A stretch of 17,180 bases of DNA, taken from contig DAITAC010000085.1 in the NCBI GenBank assembly GCA_036824465.1, forward strand, positions 1 through 17,180, given 5' to 3'. This document shows positions 1-7,204 of the stretch, piece after piece. Source of the stretch: JAKOQB01 sp036824465 (GTDB lineage: Bacteria; Pseudomonadota; Gammaproteobacteria; Burkholderiales; Burkholderiaceae_F). Position 1 is the stretch's first letter. Each line of letters starts with the position of its first letter. The notes below the pieces were generated by a model. The model worked only from the letters and a program-made list of their open reading frames with translations, was not told where the DNA came from and did no database searches. The position numbers were made by a program, and so were the translations under genes.

Positions 1-14
1 ATTCGCACTCCGCT

Positions 15-1067
15 TCATTGGTCCATCGGGGCCGCGCCTGCGCGCGCAGCCACGCCCAGCTTTTCACGAATCTTGTTTTCAATCTCCAGTGCCATTTCGG
101 GATGTTCACGAAGGAAGTCGCGCGCGTTGTCTTTTCCCTGGCCGATGCGTTCGCCGTTGTAGCTATACCAGGCGCCGGATTTCTCGACGATGTTGTGCGC
201 GGCGCCGAGATCGACGACTTCACCCTCACGCGAAATGCCCTCACCGTACAGGATGTCGAATTCCGCCTGCTTGAAAGGCGGCGCCACCTTGTTCTTGACC
301 ACCTTGACCTTGGTCTCGGAGCCGATCACTTCTTCACCCTTCTTGATCGACCCGATGCGGCGGATATCGAGACGTACCGATGCGTAGAACTTCAATGCAT
401 TGCCGCCGGTGGTGGTTTCCGGGTTACCGAACATCACGCCGATCTTCATCCGGATCTGGTTGATGAAGATAACCAGGCAATTGGTGCGCTTGATGGTTGC
501 GGTCAGTTTGCGCAGCGCCTGAGACATCAGCCGCGCCTGCAGGCCGGGCAGCGAATCGCCCATTTCACCTTCGATCTCCGCCTTCGGCGTCAACGCAGCG
601 ACCGAGTCGATCACGATCAGATCGACCGAACCGGACCGCACCAGCGCATCGGCGATCTCGAGCGCCTGCTCGCCGGTGTCCGGCTGCGAAATCAGGAGCT
701 CCTGCAAATTGATGCCGAGCTTCTGCGCGTACTGTGCGTCGAGCGCGTGCTCCGCATCAATGAATGCGCAGGTTCCGCCGATCTTCTGCATTTCGGCGAT
801 CACCTGCAGCGTCAGCGTCGTCTTGCCGGACGATTCAGGACCGTAGATTTCAACGACGCGCCCGCGCGGCAAACCGCCGATGCCGAGCGCGATGTCCAGC
901 CCCAGCGAACCCGTTGACACCACATCGATGTCCTCGGCCACCTCACCGTCGGCCAGGCGCATGATCGAGCCCTTGCCGAACTGTTTCTCAATTTGTGCGA
1001 GCGCGGCCGCCAGGGCCTTCTGCCGCTCTTTGCTGTCCGCCACCAATGCGCTCCTTCCGTCATCCAT
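15..1067 (-). CDS. recA: RecA recombinase
   Basis: RecA is the cytoplasmic DNA-dependent ATPase that forms filaments on single-stranded DNA, exchanges strands in homologous recombination and triggers LexA self-cleavage in the SOS response. The 350-residue product has the full family pattern: Walker A GPESSGKT (76-83), catalytic Glu106 in DAEHALD, Walker B around Asp154 (LIVIDS), Gln204 in FINQIR, and the L2 DNA-binding loop (about 209-226). Its length is normal. An in-frame start 23 codons upstream is open, but I chose ATG 1067 because AGGAGG (1073-1078) lies 5 bases before it and because known RecA proteins begin near here; the extra residues would also reach into the promoter. The gene is divergent from the two-component pair. 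Its downstream neighbour is outside the window. Identity is certain and the start nearly so. Confidence 0.98.
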   Translation of the reverse strand: MDDGRSALVADSKERQKALAAALAQIEKQFGKGSIMRLADGEVAEDIDVVSTGSLGLDIALGIGGLPRGRVVEIYGPESSGKTTLTLQVIAEMQKIGGTCAFIDAEHALDAQYAQKLGINLQELLISQPDTGEQALEIADALVRSGSVDLIVIDSVAALTPKAEIEGEMGDSLPGLQARLMSQALRKLTATIKRTNCLVIFINQIRMKIGVMFGNPETTTGGNALKFYASVRLDIRRIGSIKKGEEVIGSETKVKVVKNKVAPPFKQAEFDILYGEGISREGEVVDLGAAHNIVEKSGAWYSYNGERIGQGKDNARDFLREHPEMALEIENKIREKLGVAARAGAAPMDQ

Positions 1068-1154
1068 CGCCGCCTCCTGTCGCTCCCGTGATGAAAATCG
1101 GCACGGCTGTTTCCGAATGGCCAACAGCCGCGACACTGAATCAAATTACAGTAT

Positions 1155-1174
1155 CACTGTAAATTCATTCAGTA
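1155..1174 (-). promoter_or_regulatory. LexA (SOS) operator of recA
   Basis: On the minus strand the site reads TACTGAATGAATTTACAGTG. It fits the proteobacterial LexA consensus CTGT-N8-ACAG with one mismatch in the left half (CTGA) and a perfect right half. It lies 88 bases upstream of the recA start and covers the spacer and -10 of the predicted promoter, so bound LexA would block RNA polymerase. LexA control of recA is established in proteobacteria; binding at this site is inferred. Confidence 0.8.
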
Positions 1175-1184
1175 GCCAGGTCAA
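1156..1184 (-). promoter_or_regulatory. recA promoter, sigma70-like
   Basis: On the minus strand TTGACC (1184-1179, 5 of 6 to consensus) is followed after exactly 17 bases by TACAGT (1161-1156, 4 of 6). Transcription would start near 1149, leaving a leader of about 80 bases before recA. The LexA site overlaps the spacer and -10. The weak -10 and good -35 are plausible for a repressible promoter. Confidence 0.65.
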
Positions 1185-1224
1185 GCCTCACATCGGCCGG
1201 AAGTGGCAACATCGAAATCGCTTC

Positions 1225-1254
1225 TTGCGATCCGAGAGGTGGCGGCACTAGACT
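1225..1254 (+). promoter_or_regulatory. possible promoter of the two-component operon
   Basis: TTGCGA (1225-1230) and TAGACT (1249-1254) are separated by 18 bases; each matches consensus at 4 of 6 positions. The start would be near 1261, about 88 bases before the response regulator. The rest of the 1068-1348 region between the divergent genes holds the recA control signals, a short hairpin (1298-1311, CCGGC/GCCGG) and a repeated TCGCACT at 1276 and 1289. I see no gene in it. The match is weak and could be chance. Confidence 0.3.
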
Positions 1255-1348
1255 GGCCACACAGGGAAGACAGGTTCGCACTGTGAAGTCGCACTAACCG
1301 GCAAACGCCGGACCTTCGCGCCCTCCGCAGGCGATACGAGCATAACAA

Positions 1349-2065
1349 GTGCGCATTCTTATCGCCGAAGACGATCCGGTACTGGCTGACGGCCTGTCGC
1401 GTTCTTTGCGCGCCGGCGGATACGCTGTGGACGTGGTCGCCGATGGCGAAGCTGCCGATACCGCGCTGTCTGCACAGTCATTTGATCTGTTGATCCTCGA
1501 CCTCGGCCTGCCCAGGCTCGCCGGCTTGGAGGTGCTGCGCCGCCTGCGCGCACGCCAGACGCGGACACCGGTACTGATCCTGACGGCCGCCGACAGTGTC
1601 GAGCAGCGTGTGAAGGGACTTGATCTCGGGGCAGATGACTACATGGCGAAGCCGTTTGCGTTGTCCGAACTGGAGGCGCGCGCACGCGCGCTGACGAGGC
1701 GCGCGATGGGCGGGGCGCAGACACTGCTGCGGCACGGCGCGCTGACGCTTGACCAGGTCGGCCGTGTCGCGTCGCTCAACGACCAGCCGCTTGAGTTGTC
1801 CGGCCGCGAAATCGGTTTGCTCGAGATCCTTCTGTCGCGACCGGGTCGCCTGGTCAGCAAAGAACAGCTCGTTGATCACCTGTGCGAATGGGGTGAGGAA
1901 GTCAGTAACAACGCGATCGAGGTCTATGTGCACCGGCTGCGCAAGAAGATCGAGGCCGGCGGAGTACGCATCGTGACGGTTCGCGGCCTGGGTTATTGCC
2001 TGGAGCGTTCCATTGGCGACAGCGCTGAGGTCAACGGCCGCGGCCAGAGCCCGCGCATGAGCTGA
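1349..2065 (+). CDS. OmpR/PhoB-family response regulator (TctD/QseB-like)
   Basis: This is the cytoplasmic transcription factor of a two-component system, phosphorylated by the kinase encoded next to it. The 238 residues comprise a receiver domain (1 to about 115) with acidic pocket Asp8/Asp9, phosphoacceptor Asp51 in LILDLGLP, Thr79 and Lys101 (AKPF), then a winged-helix DNA-binding domain (about 125-222) ending in the usual VRGLGYCLE strand. The start is GTG at 1349, immediately before the conserved RILIAEDD strand; no clear ribosome site precedes it. About 16 residues after the winged helix are unconserved in appearance. The kinase gene follows after 74 bases, so the two are probably co-transcribed. 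The closest families I recognise are TctD and QseB/PmrA, but the stimulus and targets cannot be read from sequence, so I give no symbol. Confidence 0.93.
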   Translation: MRILIAEDDPVLADGLSRSLRAGGYAVDVVADGEAADTALSAQSFDLLILDLGLPRLAGLEVLRRLRARQTRTPVLILTAADSVEQRVKGLDLGADDYMAKPFALSELEARARALTRRAMGGAQTLLRHGALTLDQVGRVASLNDQPLELSGREIGLLEILLSRPGRLVSKEQLVDHLCEWGEEVSNNAIEVYVHRLRKKIEAGGVRIVTVRGLGYCLERSIGDSAEVNGRGQSPRMS

Positions 2066-2139
2066 GGTCGATCACTCCGGGCGATTGATTGCGGTTGTGC
2101 CTAGCGCGCCGATCAGGCGGCCGCGCTAAAGTGCTCGCC

Positions 2140-3777
2140 ATGCCCGACGAAAATCGCCCAGCGATCATTTCCAGTCCGCCCGGTCAGGTCGTGACTGCAC
2201 GCCGTGCCGGGCTGCTTGCGATGGCGTCGGTCATCCTGCGCGGCGGCCGCCGGGCCGCGTCGGCGAGTGAGTCCAGCCCTGCACCCGAACGATCGCCGCC
2301 AGCACCGAACCAATTCAATCCGTGGCGCCAAGGTGACGAGCAGGGGTCCCTGTTCGGTGAGATTCTGGACTGGATGCTTGCGCCGCTGCTGCTGCTTTGG
2401 CCGATGAGCGTGACCATTACCTACCTGGTGGCGCAGTCGATTGCCAATGCGCCGTACGACCGCGCCCTGTCGGAGAACGTCGATCTACTGTCCGACTACG
2501 TCAAGGAATTCCGCGGCCAGGTCTCGCTGCAGCTACCCATTCCTGCCCGCGACCTGCTACGGCGCGAGCCGGGCGACAGTGCCGCCTACATGGTGCTGGG
2601 ACTGCGGGGTGAGTTTGTCGCCGGTGAGCGCGAGATTCCGCTGCCCGCGGAGGACGAAAAACCTGTGCCCGGACTGATCAAATTTCGCTTTGATCATATG
2701 CGTGGTACCGAAGTGCGCGTGGCATACACGTGGGTCGCCTTTCCGCGCATCAACGGCGCGCAGCCGGCATTGGTCCAGGTCGCCGAAACGCTGGACGAAC
2801 GTTCGCAACTGGCCAACGACATCATCCGCGGCGTCATCGTTCCCCAGTTCATTGTGCTTCCGGTCGCCGTCGCGTTGGTCTGGTTTGGCCTGTCACGCGG
2901 ACTGGCGCCGCTGAACGCACTGCAAGCGCGCATTCGAGCCCGCCGCCCGGACGATCTTTCACCGATCGACCCGAAAGCGGCGCCCGAGGAAATGAGTCCG
3001 CTGGTCAACTCATTCAACGAGATGCTCGAGCGGTTGAAGCGTTCGATGCAGACGCAGCAGCGCTTCCTGGCCGATGCGGCCCATCAGATGAAAACGCCAT
3101 TGGCCGGATTAAGAACGCAGGCGGAACTGGCCTTGCGCGAAACCGATCCACAGCAACTGCGCCGCAGCCTGCGACAGATCGCCGAATCAAGCGAGCGTGC
3201 CACCCACCTGATCAACCAGTTGCTGGCGCTGGCGCGCACGGAACACCAGGCATCCGACCTCGGCGCGTTTGAACTGGTCGAACTCGGCCGGCTGGCGCGC
3301 GAACTGGTACAGGAGTGGGTGCCGCAAGCTCTGGCGCGCTCGATCGATCTCGGCTTCGAGGGCCTTGAAACGGACACGCTCTCGGCCCGCATCATCGGTG
3401 CGCCCATGGCGCTGCGTGAGATGCTGAAGAACCTCGTCGACAATGCGCTGCGCTATACGCCCAGCGGCGGAACGGTCACGGTCCGGGTTGAGGTAACCCC
3501 GGGAGCCGTTCGACTTGAGGTCGAAGACACCGGCCCCGGAATTCCCGAGACCGAACGGGCGCTCGTCTTCGAGCGCTTTTATCGCGTCCTCGGCAGCAAT
3601 GTGGATGGCAGTGGCCTCGGACTGGCGATTGTCCGCGAGATTGTCGAACAGCACGACGCTATCCTGCGGGTCAGTACGAACCCCAACAGCCGTTCCGCCG
3701 ACCTCCCCGGAACGCGGATGAGCATCGAGTTCACCCACATCGCCGCCGCACCTCCCACGGTGCGGCTCGATCAATGA
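2140..3777 (+). CDS. membrane sensor histidine kinase (TctE/QseC-like)
   Basis: This is the inner-membrane partner kinase of the preceding regulator. From ATG 2140 it has 545 residues: a long Pro/Ser/Arg-rich N-terminus (1 to about 70), first membrane helix (about 77-99), a periplasmic sensor domain of about 125 residues resembling the 2CSK N-terminal type, second helix (about 229-252), HAMP linker, dimerisation box with His315 in AAHQMKTPLAGL, and an ATPase domain with N box (NLVDNALRY, Asn435), DTGPGIP, FERFYR and GSGLGLAIV. All catalytic motifs are intact. The start is uncertain. TTG 2089 is also in frame and ATG 2221 would remove 27 residues; none has a good ribosome site. The conserved part begins only at SLFGEILDWMLAPLLLLWPM. 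The stop codon lies inside a hairpin that may end the operon. The ligand is unknown. Confidence 0.92.
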   Translation: MPDENRPAIISSPPGQVVTARRAGLLAMASVILRGGRRAASASESSPAPERSPPAPNQFNPWRQGDEQGSLFGEILDWMLAPLLLLWPMSVTITYLVAQSIANAPYDRALSENVDLLSDYVKEFRGQVSLQLPIPARDLLRREPGDSAAYMVLGLRGEFVAGEREIPLPAEDEKPVPGLIKFRFDHMRGTEVRVAYTWVAFPRINGAQPALVQVAETLDERSQLANDIIRGVIVPQFIVLPVAVALVWFGLSRGLAPLNALQARIRARRPDDLSPIDPKAAPEEMSPLVNSFNEMLERLKRSMQTQQRFLADAAHQMKTPLAGLRTQAELALRETDPQQLRRSLRQIAESSERATHLINQLLALARTEHQASDLGAFELVELGRLARELVQEWVPQALARSIDLGFEGLETDTLSARIIGAPMALREMLKNLVDNALRYTPSGGTVTVRVEVTPGAVRLEVEDTGPGIPETERALVFERFYRVLGSNVDGSGLGLAIVREIVEQHDAILRVSTNPNSRSADLPGTRMSIEFTHIAAAPPTVRLDQ

Positions 3778-3789
3778 GCCAATGCACCG
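3758..3789 (+). terminator. hairpin over the kinase stop codon, candidate terminator
   Basis: CGGTGC-GGCTC (3758-3768) pairs with GAGCC (3776-3780) and GCACCG (3784-3789), giving an 11-pair stem with a 3-base bulge and a 7-base loop. It overlaps the kinase stop (3775-3777) and is followed only by ATTTG, so there is no real U tract. It sits immediately before the tRNA promoter, a sensible place to stop two-component transcription. It might instead act only as a 3' end stabiliser. Confidence 0.45.
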
Positions 3790-3791
3790 AT

Positions 3792-3820
3792 TTGACCCGG
3801 CCGCGGTGAATGCAGATAAT
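3792..3820 (+). promoter_or_regulatory. tRNA gene promoter, sigma70-like
   Basis: TTGACC (3792-3797, 5 of 6) and GATAAT (3815-3820, 5 of 6) are separated by exactly 17 bases. This is the best-matched promoter seen in the window. Transcription would start near 3827, about 45 bases before the mature tRNA, as expected for a highly expressed stable RNA. Confidence 0.75.
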
Positions 3821-3834
3821 CCGCGCCTCACTTT

Positions 3835-3859
3835 GCCTCGCAAACTTCTGCCGCGAGGC
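3835..3859 (+). other. hairpin in the tRNA 5' leader
   Basis: GCCTCGC (3835-3841) and GCGAGGC (3853-3859) form a perfect 7-pair stem with an 11-base loop, 12 bases before the tRNA. Given the promoter upstream it would be in the pre-tRNA leader and could affect 5' processing. It is followed by TGTTTC, so a weak terminator for readthrough from the kinase gene is the alternative. Confidence 0.45.
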
Positions 3860-3871
3860 TGTTTCAGACAT

Positions 3872-3948
3872 GGCGGATTAGCTCAGCTGGTTAGAGCAGA
3901 GGAATCATAATCCTTGTGTCCGGGGTTCGAGTCCCTGATCCGCCACCA
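3872..3948 (+). tRNA. tRNA-Met (CAT anticodon), elongator type
   Basis: This is a complete 77-base tRNA with encoded CCA. The acceptor stem pairs GGCGGAT (3872-3878) with ATCCGCC (3938-3944); the D arm is GCTC/GAGC; the anticodon stem GAGGA/TCCTT closes the loop ATCATAA, giving anticodon CAT; the T arm is CGGGG-TTCGAGT-CCCTG. An initiator tRNA is excluded: base pair 1-72 is G-C, and the anticodon stem lacks the three G-C pairs. A CAT anticodon is shared with tRNA-Ile2, where the C is changed to lysidine. From the body sequence I judge elongator Met more likely, but I cannot exclude Ile2. The gene has its own promoter and leads into the unknown exported protein gene and miaB. Confidence 0.93.
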
Positions 3949-3968
3949 CCTCTTTTGGTCAGTGCGCC

Positions 3969-4274
3969 ATGACAAGACTCTTCGCCGCTGTCGCTGGACT
4001 GTGTGCCTGCATGAGCGTGGCAGCGCAGGTGTCACTGCGCACAATCCCCGCGGACACACAGCGCGGCAAGATCGTGGCGATCGAAATGGGTGCCGTCAGG
4101 ATTGACAGCAAGGTTTTCAGAATGGCACCCGGCGCGCGCATTCTGGGTGCGAGCAACATGACCGTCACGCCGAACCAGGTCGCTGCCAACACGGTCGTGC
4201 GCTACCAGCTCGACGGCCAGGGACAGATCCGCACGATCTGGATCCTGACTCCCGAAGAAGCCAGGCGCCGCTGA
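3969..4274 (+). CDS. small exported protein of unknown function
   Basis: I do not recognise a named family. The 101-residue product starts with a typical signal peptide: basic Thr-Arg, a hydrophobic core (about 4-17) and a V-A-A cleavage site at 17-19. The mature part is about 82 residues, with alternating hydrophobic strands suggesting a small beta-rich fold. It ends in a Gly-Gln/aromatic stretch (LDGQGQIRTIWILTPEE, 81-97). Cys12 and Cys14 lie in the signal peptide and do not form a good lipobox. I recall similar small exported proteins beside miaB in other Burkholderiales, which supports it being a real gene, but cannot confirm this here. ATG 3969 lies 20 bases after the tRNA end, so it may be read from the tRNA promoter or from an unseen one. 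Function unknown; likely periplasmic. Confidence 0.75.
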   Translation: MTRLFAAVAGLCACMSVAAQVSLRTIPADTQRGKIVAIEMGAVRIDSKVFRMAPGARILGASNMTVTPNQVAANTVVRYQLDGQGQIRTIWILTPEEARRR

Positions 4275-4339
4275 CGTTTCTCGCGTCTACACTTCCCGCT
4301 GCACCTTCTCGCCCCCGGCTCTAAACCGGCTCCGCGAAC

Positions 4340-5713
4340 ATGACAATCAAGAAGCTCTATATCCGCACCTTCGGCTGCCAGATGAACGAGTACGACTCGG
4401 CGAAGATGGCCGACGTACTCAATGCGGCGAACGGCCTGCAGCCGACCGACAATCCGGACGAGGCGGATGTCATCCTGTTCAACACCTGCTCAGTGCGCGA
4501 AAAGGCGCAGGAGAAGGTGTTCTCCGATCTGGGCCGCGTCAAGCATTTGAAGCGGCGCAATCCCGACCTGGTCATTGGCGTGGGCGGCTGCGTGGCGAGC
4601 CAGGAAGGTGCGGCCATCGTCGCGCGTGCGCCCTACGTCGACGTCGTGTTCGGACCACAGACACTGCATCGGCTGCCGCATTTGATAGCCAAGCGCCGGG
4701 CCACTGGACGGCCACAGGTCGACATCTCGTTCCCTGAGATCGAGAAGTTCGATCACCTGCCGCCGGCGCGCGTTGAAGGTGCGAGCGCCTTCGTATCCAT
4801 CATGGAAGGCTGCAGCAAGTACTGCAGCTTCTGCGTAGTGCCGTACACGCGCGGCGAGGAAGTGTCGCGCCCGTTCGATGACGTGCTGGCCGAGGTGGCG
4901 GATCTTGCCGATCAGGGCGTGAAGGAGATCAACCTGCTCGGGCAGAACGTGAATGCATACCTTGGGAGGATGTCCGACGGACAGACCGCGGACTTTGCGC
5001 TGCTGCTGGAGTATGTACATGAGGTCCCCGGCGTCGAACGCATCCGCTACACGACCTCGCATCCGAAGGAGTTCACGCAGCGCCTGATCGATGTCTACGC
5101 GCGGCTGCCGAAGCTGGTCGATCACGTTCATCTGCCGGTGCAGGCGGGGTCCGATCGCGTGCTGGCCGCGATGAAACGCGGCTACACCGTGCTGGAGTAC
5201 AAGTCGATCATTCGCCGTCTGCGCGCCGTGCGGCCACGCATCTGCATCTCGTCCGACTTCATCGTCGGCTTTCCAGGCGAAACCGAAGAGGACTTCGAGC
5301 GCACGCTGAAGCTGGTCGCCGGCGTTGGTTTCGACGCGAGTTTCAGTTTCGTGTACAGCCGGCGTCCCGGCACACCGGCGGCAGATCTGATCGACGACAC
5401 CCAACCGGAAGTCAAGCTCGAGCGCCTGCATCGATTGCAGGCGCTGTTGAATGAGCAGCAACGGCGGATCAGCGCGTCGATGGTCGACACCATGCAACAA
5501 ATCCTGGTTGAAGGACCGTCCAGAAGGAGCGACCGTGCTGACGTTGGCCCGCAACTCATGGGTCGCACCGAAAACAACCGGATCGTCAATTTCCACGCCG
5601 GGCCGGACACATCCCGGCTGGTCGGCCGGATGATCGACGTGCGCGTGAGCCACGCCTACCCGCACTCGCTGCGCGGCGAAGTCGTCACGCGCGATTCGCT
5701 GTTGCCCGCCTGA
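4340..5713 (+). CDS. miaB: tRNA-2-methylthio-N6-dimethylallyladenosine synthase MiaB
   Basis: MiaB is a radical-SAM methylthiotransferase that adds a methylthio group to i6A37 of tRNAs reading UNN codons, in the cytoplasm. The 457 residues show the N-terminal UPF0004 domain with auxiliary-cluster cysteines Cys13 (TFGCQMN), Cys50 (NTCSVRE) and Cys84 (GGC), then the radical-SAM motif C-x3-C-x2-C at Cys158, Cys162 and Cys165 (MEGCSKYCSFC), and a C-terminal TRAM domain (about 378-445) containing GRTENNRIVNF. All six cluster ligands are present and the length is normal. ATG 4340 directly precedes the conserved KLYIRTFGC strand, though no strong ribosome site is visible. phoH starts 4 bases after the stop, which opens a miaB-phoH-ybeY-corC-lnt operon, a familiar order in betaproteobacteria. 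Confidence 0.97.
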   Translation: MTIKKLYIRTFGCQMNEYDSAKMADVLNAANGLQPTDNPDEADVILFNTCSVREKAQEKVFSDLGRVKHLKRRNPDLVIGVGGCVASQEGAAIVARAPYVDVVFGPQTLHRLPHLIAKRRATGRPQVDISFPEIEKFDHLPPARVEGASAFVSIMEGCSKYCSFCVVPYTRGEEVSRPFDDVLAEVADLADQGVKEINLLGQNVNAYLGRMSDGQTADFALLLEYVHEVPGVERIRYTTSHPKEFTQRLIDVYARLPKLVDHVHLPVQAGSDRVLAAMKRGYTVLEYKSIIRRLRAVRPRICISSDFIVGFPGETEEDFERTLKLVAGVGFDASFSFVYSRRPGTPAADLIDDTQPEVKLERLHRLQALLNEQQRRISASMVDTMQQILVEGPSRRSDRADVGPQLMGRTENNRIVNFHAGPDTSRLVGRMIDVRVSHAYPHSLRGEVVTRDSLLPA

Positions 5714-5717
5714 CATC

Positions 5718-6737
5718 GTGGCTCGGCGCGCTCCGGCGAAAAAGGTGCTGGCCTACTCGGCAGATGCCGACAATTCACAGCTGTCGAATCTGACCGGGGC
5801 GCTTGACGGCAACCTGCGCCAGATCGAGACCGAACTCGATGTCACGATCAAGCGGCGCGGGCACCAGTTTCGCATCGAAGGTGCGCAGGGACCTGCGCAG
5901 CAGGCGGTGGTCGTACTGGAGCACTTTCTTGCCCGCGCGCAGCGCCCGATCAGCGTCGACGACATCCAGTTGTACTTCGTCGAACTGCGCGGCCGTAGCC
6001 GCCGCGAAGAGCCGGCCACGGAAGGCGAACTGCTGCCGGAACTGCACACACGTCGCCGCGACCTGCACGGTCGCACGCCGCGCCAGCGCGAGTACATCGA
6101 AGCAATCCTTGCGCACGACATCAGCTTCTCGATCGGTCCGGCCGGCACTGGCAAGACGTACCTGGCGGTGGCGTGCGCGGTCGATGCGCTTGAGCGCGAT
6201 GTCGTCAAGCGCATCGTTCTTACGCGGCCTGCGGTCGAGGCGGGCGAGCGGCTCGGCTTTCTTCCCGGCGACCTGGCGCAGAAGGTAGACCCCTACCTGC
6301 GTCCGCTGTACGACGCGCTGTTCGACCTGCTCGGCTTCGAGAAGACGCAGCGCATGCTCGAGAAGCAGACGATCGAGATCGCGCCACTCGCCTACATGCG
6401 TGGCCGCACGCTCAATCAGGCATTCGTGATCCTCGACGAGGCGCAGAACACCACACCCGAGCAGATGAAGATGTTCCTCACCCGCATCGGCTTCGGCTCC
6501 AAGGCGGTCGTCACCGGCGACGTCACGCAGATTGATCTGCCGCGCGGAAATTCGTCGGGGTTGATCGAGTCACAGCACATCCTGCGCGGCGTGCGCGGCA
6601 TCGCGTTCACTTATTTCACCGCTGCCGACGTAGTGCGGCATCCGCTGGTTGCACGCATCGTCGAGGCCTATGAACGGGCCGAGAAAGCCAACCCACCGCC
6701 GCCGCGTGGCCGTCACCGCGAGCCGCCGGCGGAATGA
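5718..6737 (+). CDS. PhoH-family P-loop ATPase (YbeZ type)
   Basis: This is a cytoplasmic nucleotide-binding protein related to the helicase core. Its family member YbeZ is encoded with YbeY in most Proteobacteria and is thought to work with it in RNA metabolism. The 339 residues have an N-terminal KH-like region (about 25-90), then the PhoH domain with Walker A GPAGTGKT (140-147), Walker B VILDEAQN (237-244, Asp240-Glu241) and the TGD-x-TQIDLP motif (267-274). Both ATPase motifs are intact. The start is GTG 5718, 4 bases after the miaB stop, with no obvious ribosome site, suggesting translational coupling. The stop overlaps the ybeY start. The C-terminal tail is rich in Pro and Arg. In the same family E. 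coli has both phoH and ybeZ; the neighbourhood here argues for the ybeZ type. Confidence 0.95.
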   Translation: MARRAPAKKVLAYSADADNSQLSNLTGALDGNLRQIETELDVTIKRRGHQFRIEGAQGPAQQAVVVLEHFLARAQRPISVDDIQLYFVELRGRSRREEPATEGELLPELHTRRRDLHGRTPRQREYIEAILAHDISFSIGPAGTGKTYLAVACAVDALERDVVKRIVLTRPAVEAGERLGFLPGDLAQKVDPYLRPLYDALFDLLGFEKTQRMLEKQTIEIAPLAYMRGRTLNQAFVILDEAQNTTPEQMKMFLTRIGFGSKAVVTGDVTQIDLPRGNSSGLIESQHILRGVRGIAFTYFTAADVVRHPLVARIVEAYERAEKANPPPPRGRHREPPAE

Positions 6738-7171
6738 TCCGACTTGCACTGTCGGTCCAGGGCGCGGACGCGTTCACCGGTCTGCCGGCCCGCAGCACAC
6801 TGCGCCGCTGGACCACTGCGGCTTTGGCGTGCGACGCGCAACTGACGTTGCGTTTCGTTGACGCGCGCGAAGGTCGTCGCCTGAACCGCAAGTTTCGCGG
6901 CAGGGATTACGCAACCAACGTTCTGACTTTCGACTATGCGCAGCAACCGAATGCGGTTGCCGACATCGTGATCTGCGTCCCGGTGGTCCGGCGCGAGGCG
7001 CGCACGCAACGCAGGACGCTGCGCGCCCATCTTGCGCATCTGGTCATCCACGGTACCCTGCATGCGCAGGGCTTCGACCATCTGCGCGCGGCCGATGCGC
7101 GACGGATGGAGCAGCGCGAAATCGAGTTGCTTGACGCGCTCGGCATCCCAAATCCATACGACGCAGGTTAG
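6734..7171 (+). CDS. ybeY: endoribonuclease YbeY (rRNA maturation factor)
   Basis: YbeY is a small zinc-dependent protein needed for 16S rRNA 3' end maturation and 70S ribosome quality control. The 145-residue product has the signature zinc site H-x3-H-x5-H: His106, His110 and His116 in IHGTLHAQGFDH, and the conserved substrate-site segment FRGRDYATNVLTF (54-66). Length is slightly under the usual 150-160 residues but nothing essential is missing. Its ATG overlaps the phoH stop (ATGA at 6734-6737), typical of tight coupling with phoH. After the stop comes a hairpin and a 153-base gap before corC, the longest gap within this operon. Confidence 0.96.
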   Translation: MIRLALSVQGADAFTGLPARSTLRRWTTAALACDAQLTLRFVDAREGRRLNRKFRGRDYATNVLTFDYAQQPNAVADIVICVPVVRREARTQRRTLRAHLAHLVIHGTLHAQGFDHLRAADARRMEQREIELLDALGIPNPYDAG

Positions 7172-7204
7172 CGGACGCTTACCGGCGAACCCTTGCCGGT
7201 CCGC
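7171..7204 (+). other. hairpin after ybeY
   Basis: GCGGAC (7171-7176) pairs perfectly with GTCCGC (7199-7204). Inside it CGGC (7183-7186) pairs with GCCG (7195-7198) around an 8-base loop, leaving a 5' bulge. No U run follows, so it is not a convincing terminator; an RNA processing or stability element inside the operon is possible. The remaining gap to corC shows no gene. Confidence 0.35.

Noticed and set aside
18..917. Long plus-strand open frame opposite recA
   Set aside because: It is the antisense shadow of recA, a strongly conserved gene, and its translation is rich in Arg, His and Asp with no family motif.
1068..1136. Earlier start for RecA adding 23 residues
   Set aside because: The ATG at 1067 has an ideal AGGAGG at 5 bases and matches the family's N-terminus; the extension is not RecA-like.
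3872..3948. Initiator tRNA-fMet
   Set aside because: It has a G1-C72 pair and lacks the three consecutive G-C pairs in the anticodon stem that mark initiators.
4490..5716. 408-codon minus-strand open frame opposite miaB
   Set aside because: It lies fully within miaB, whose cluster cysteines and TRAM domain fix the coding strand. High-GC genes often leave a long open antisense frame.
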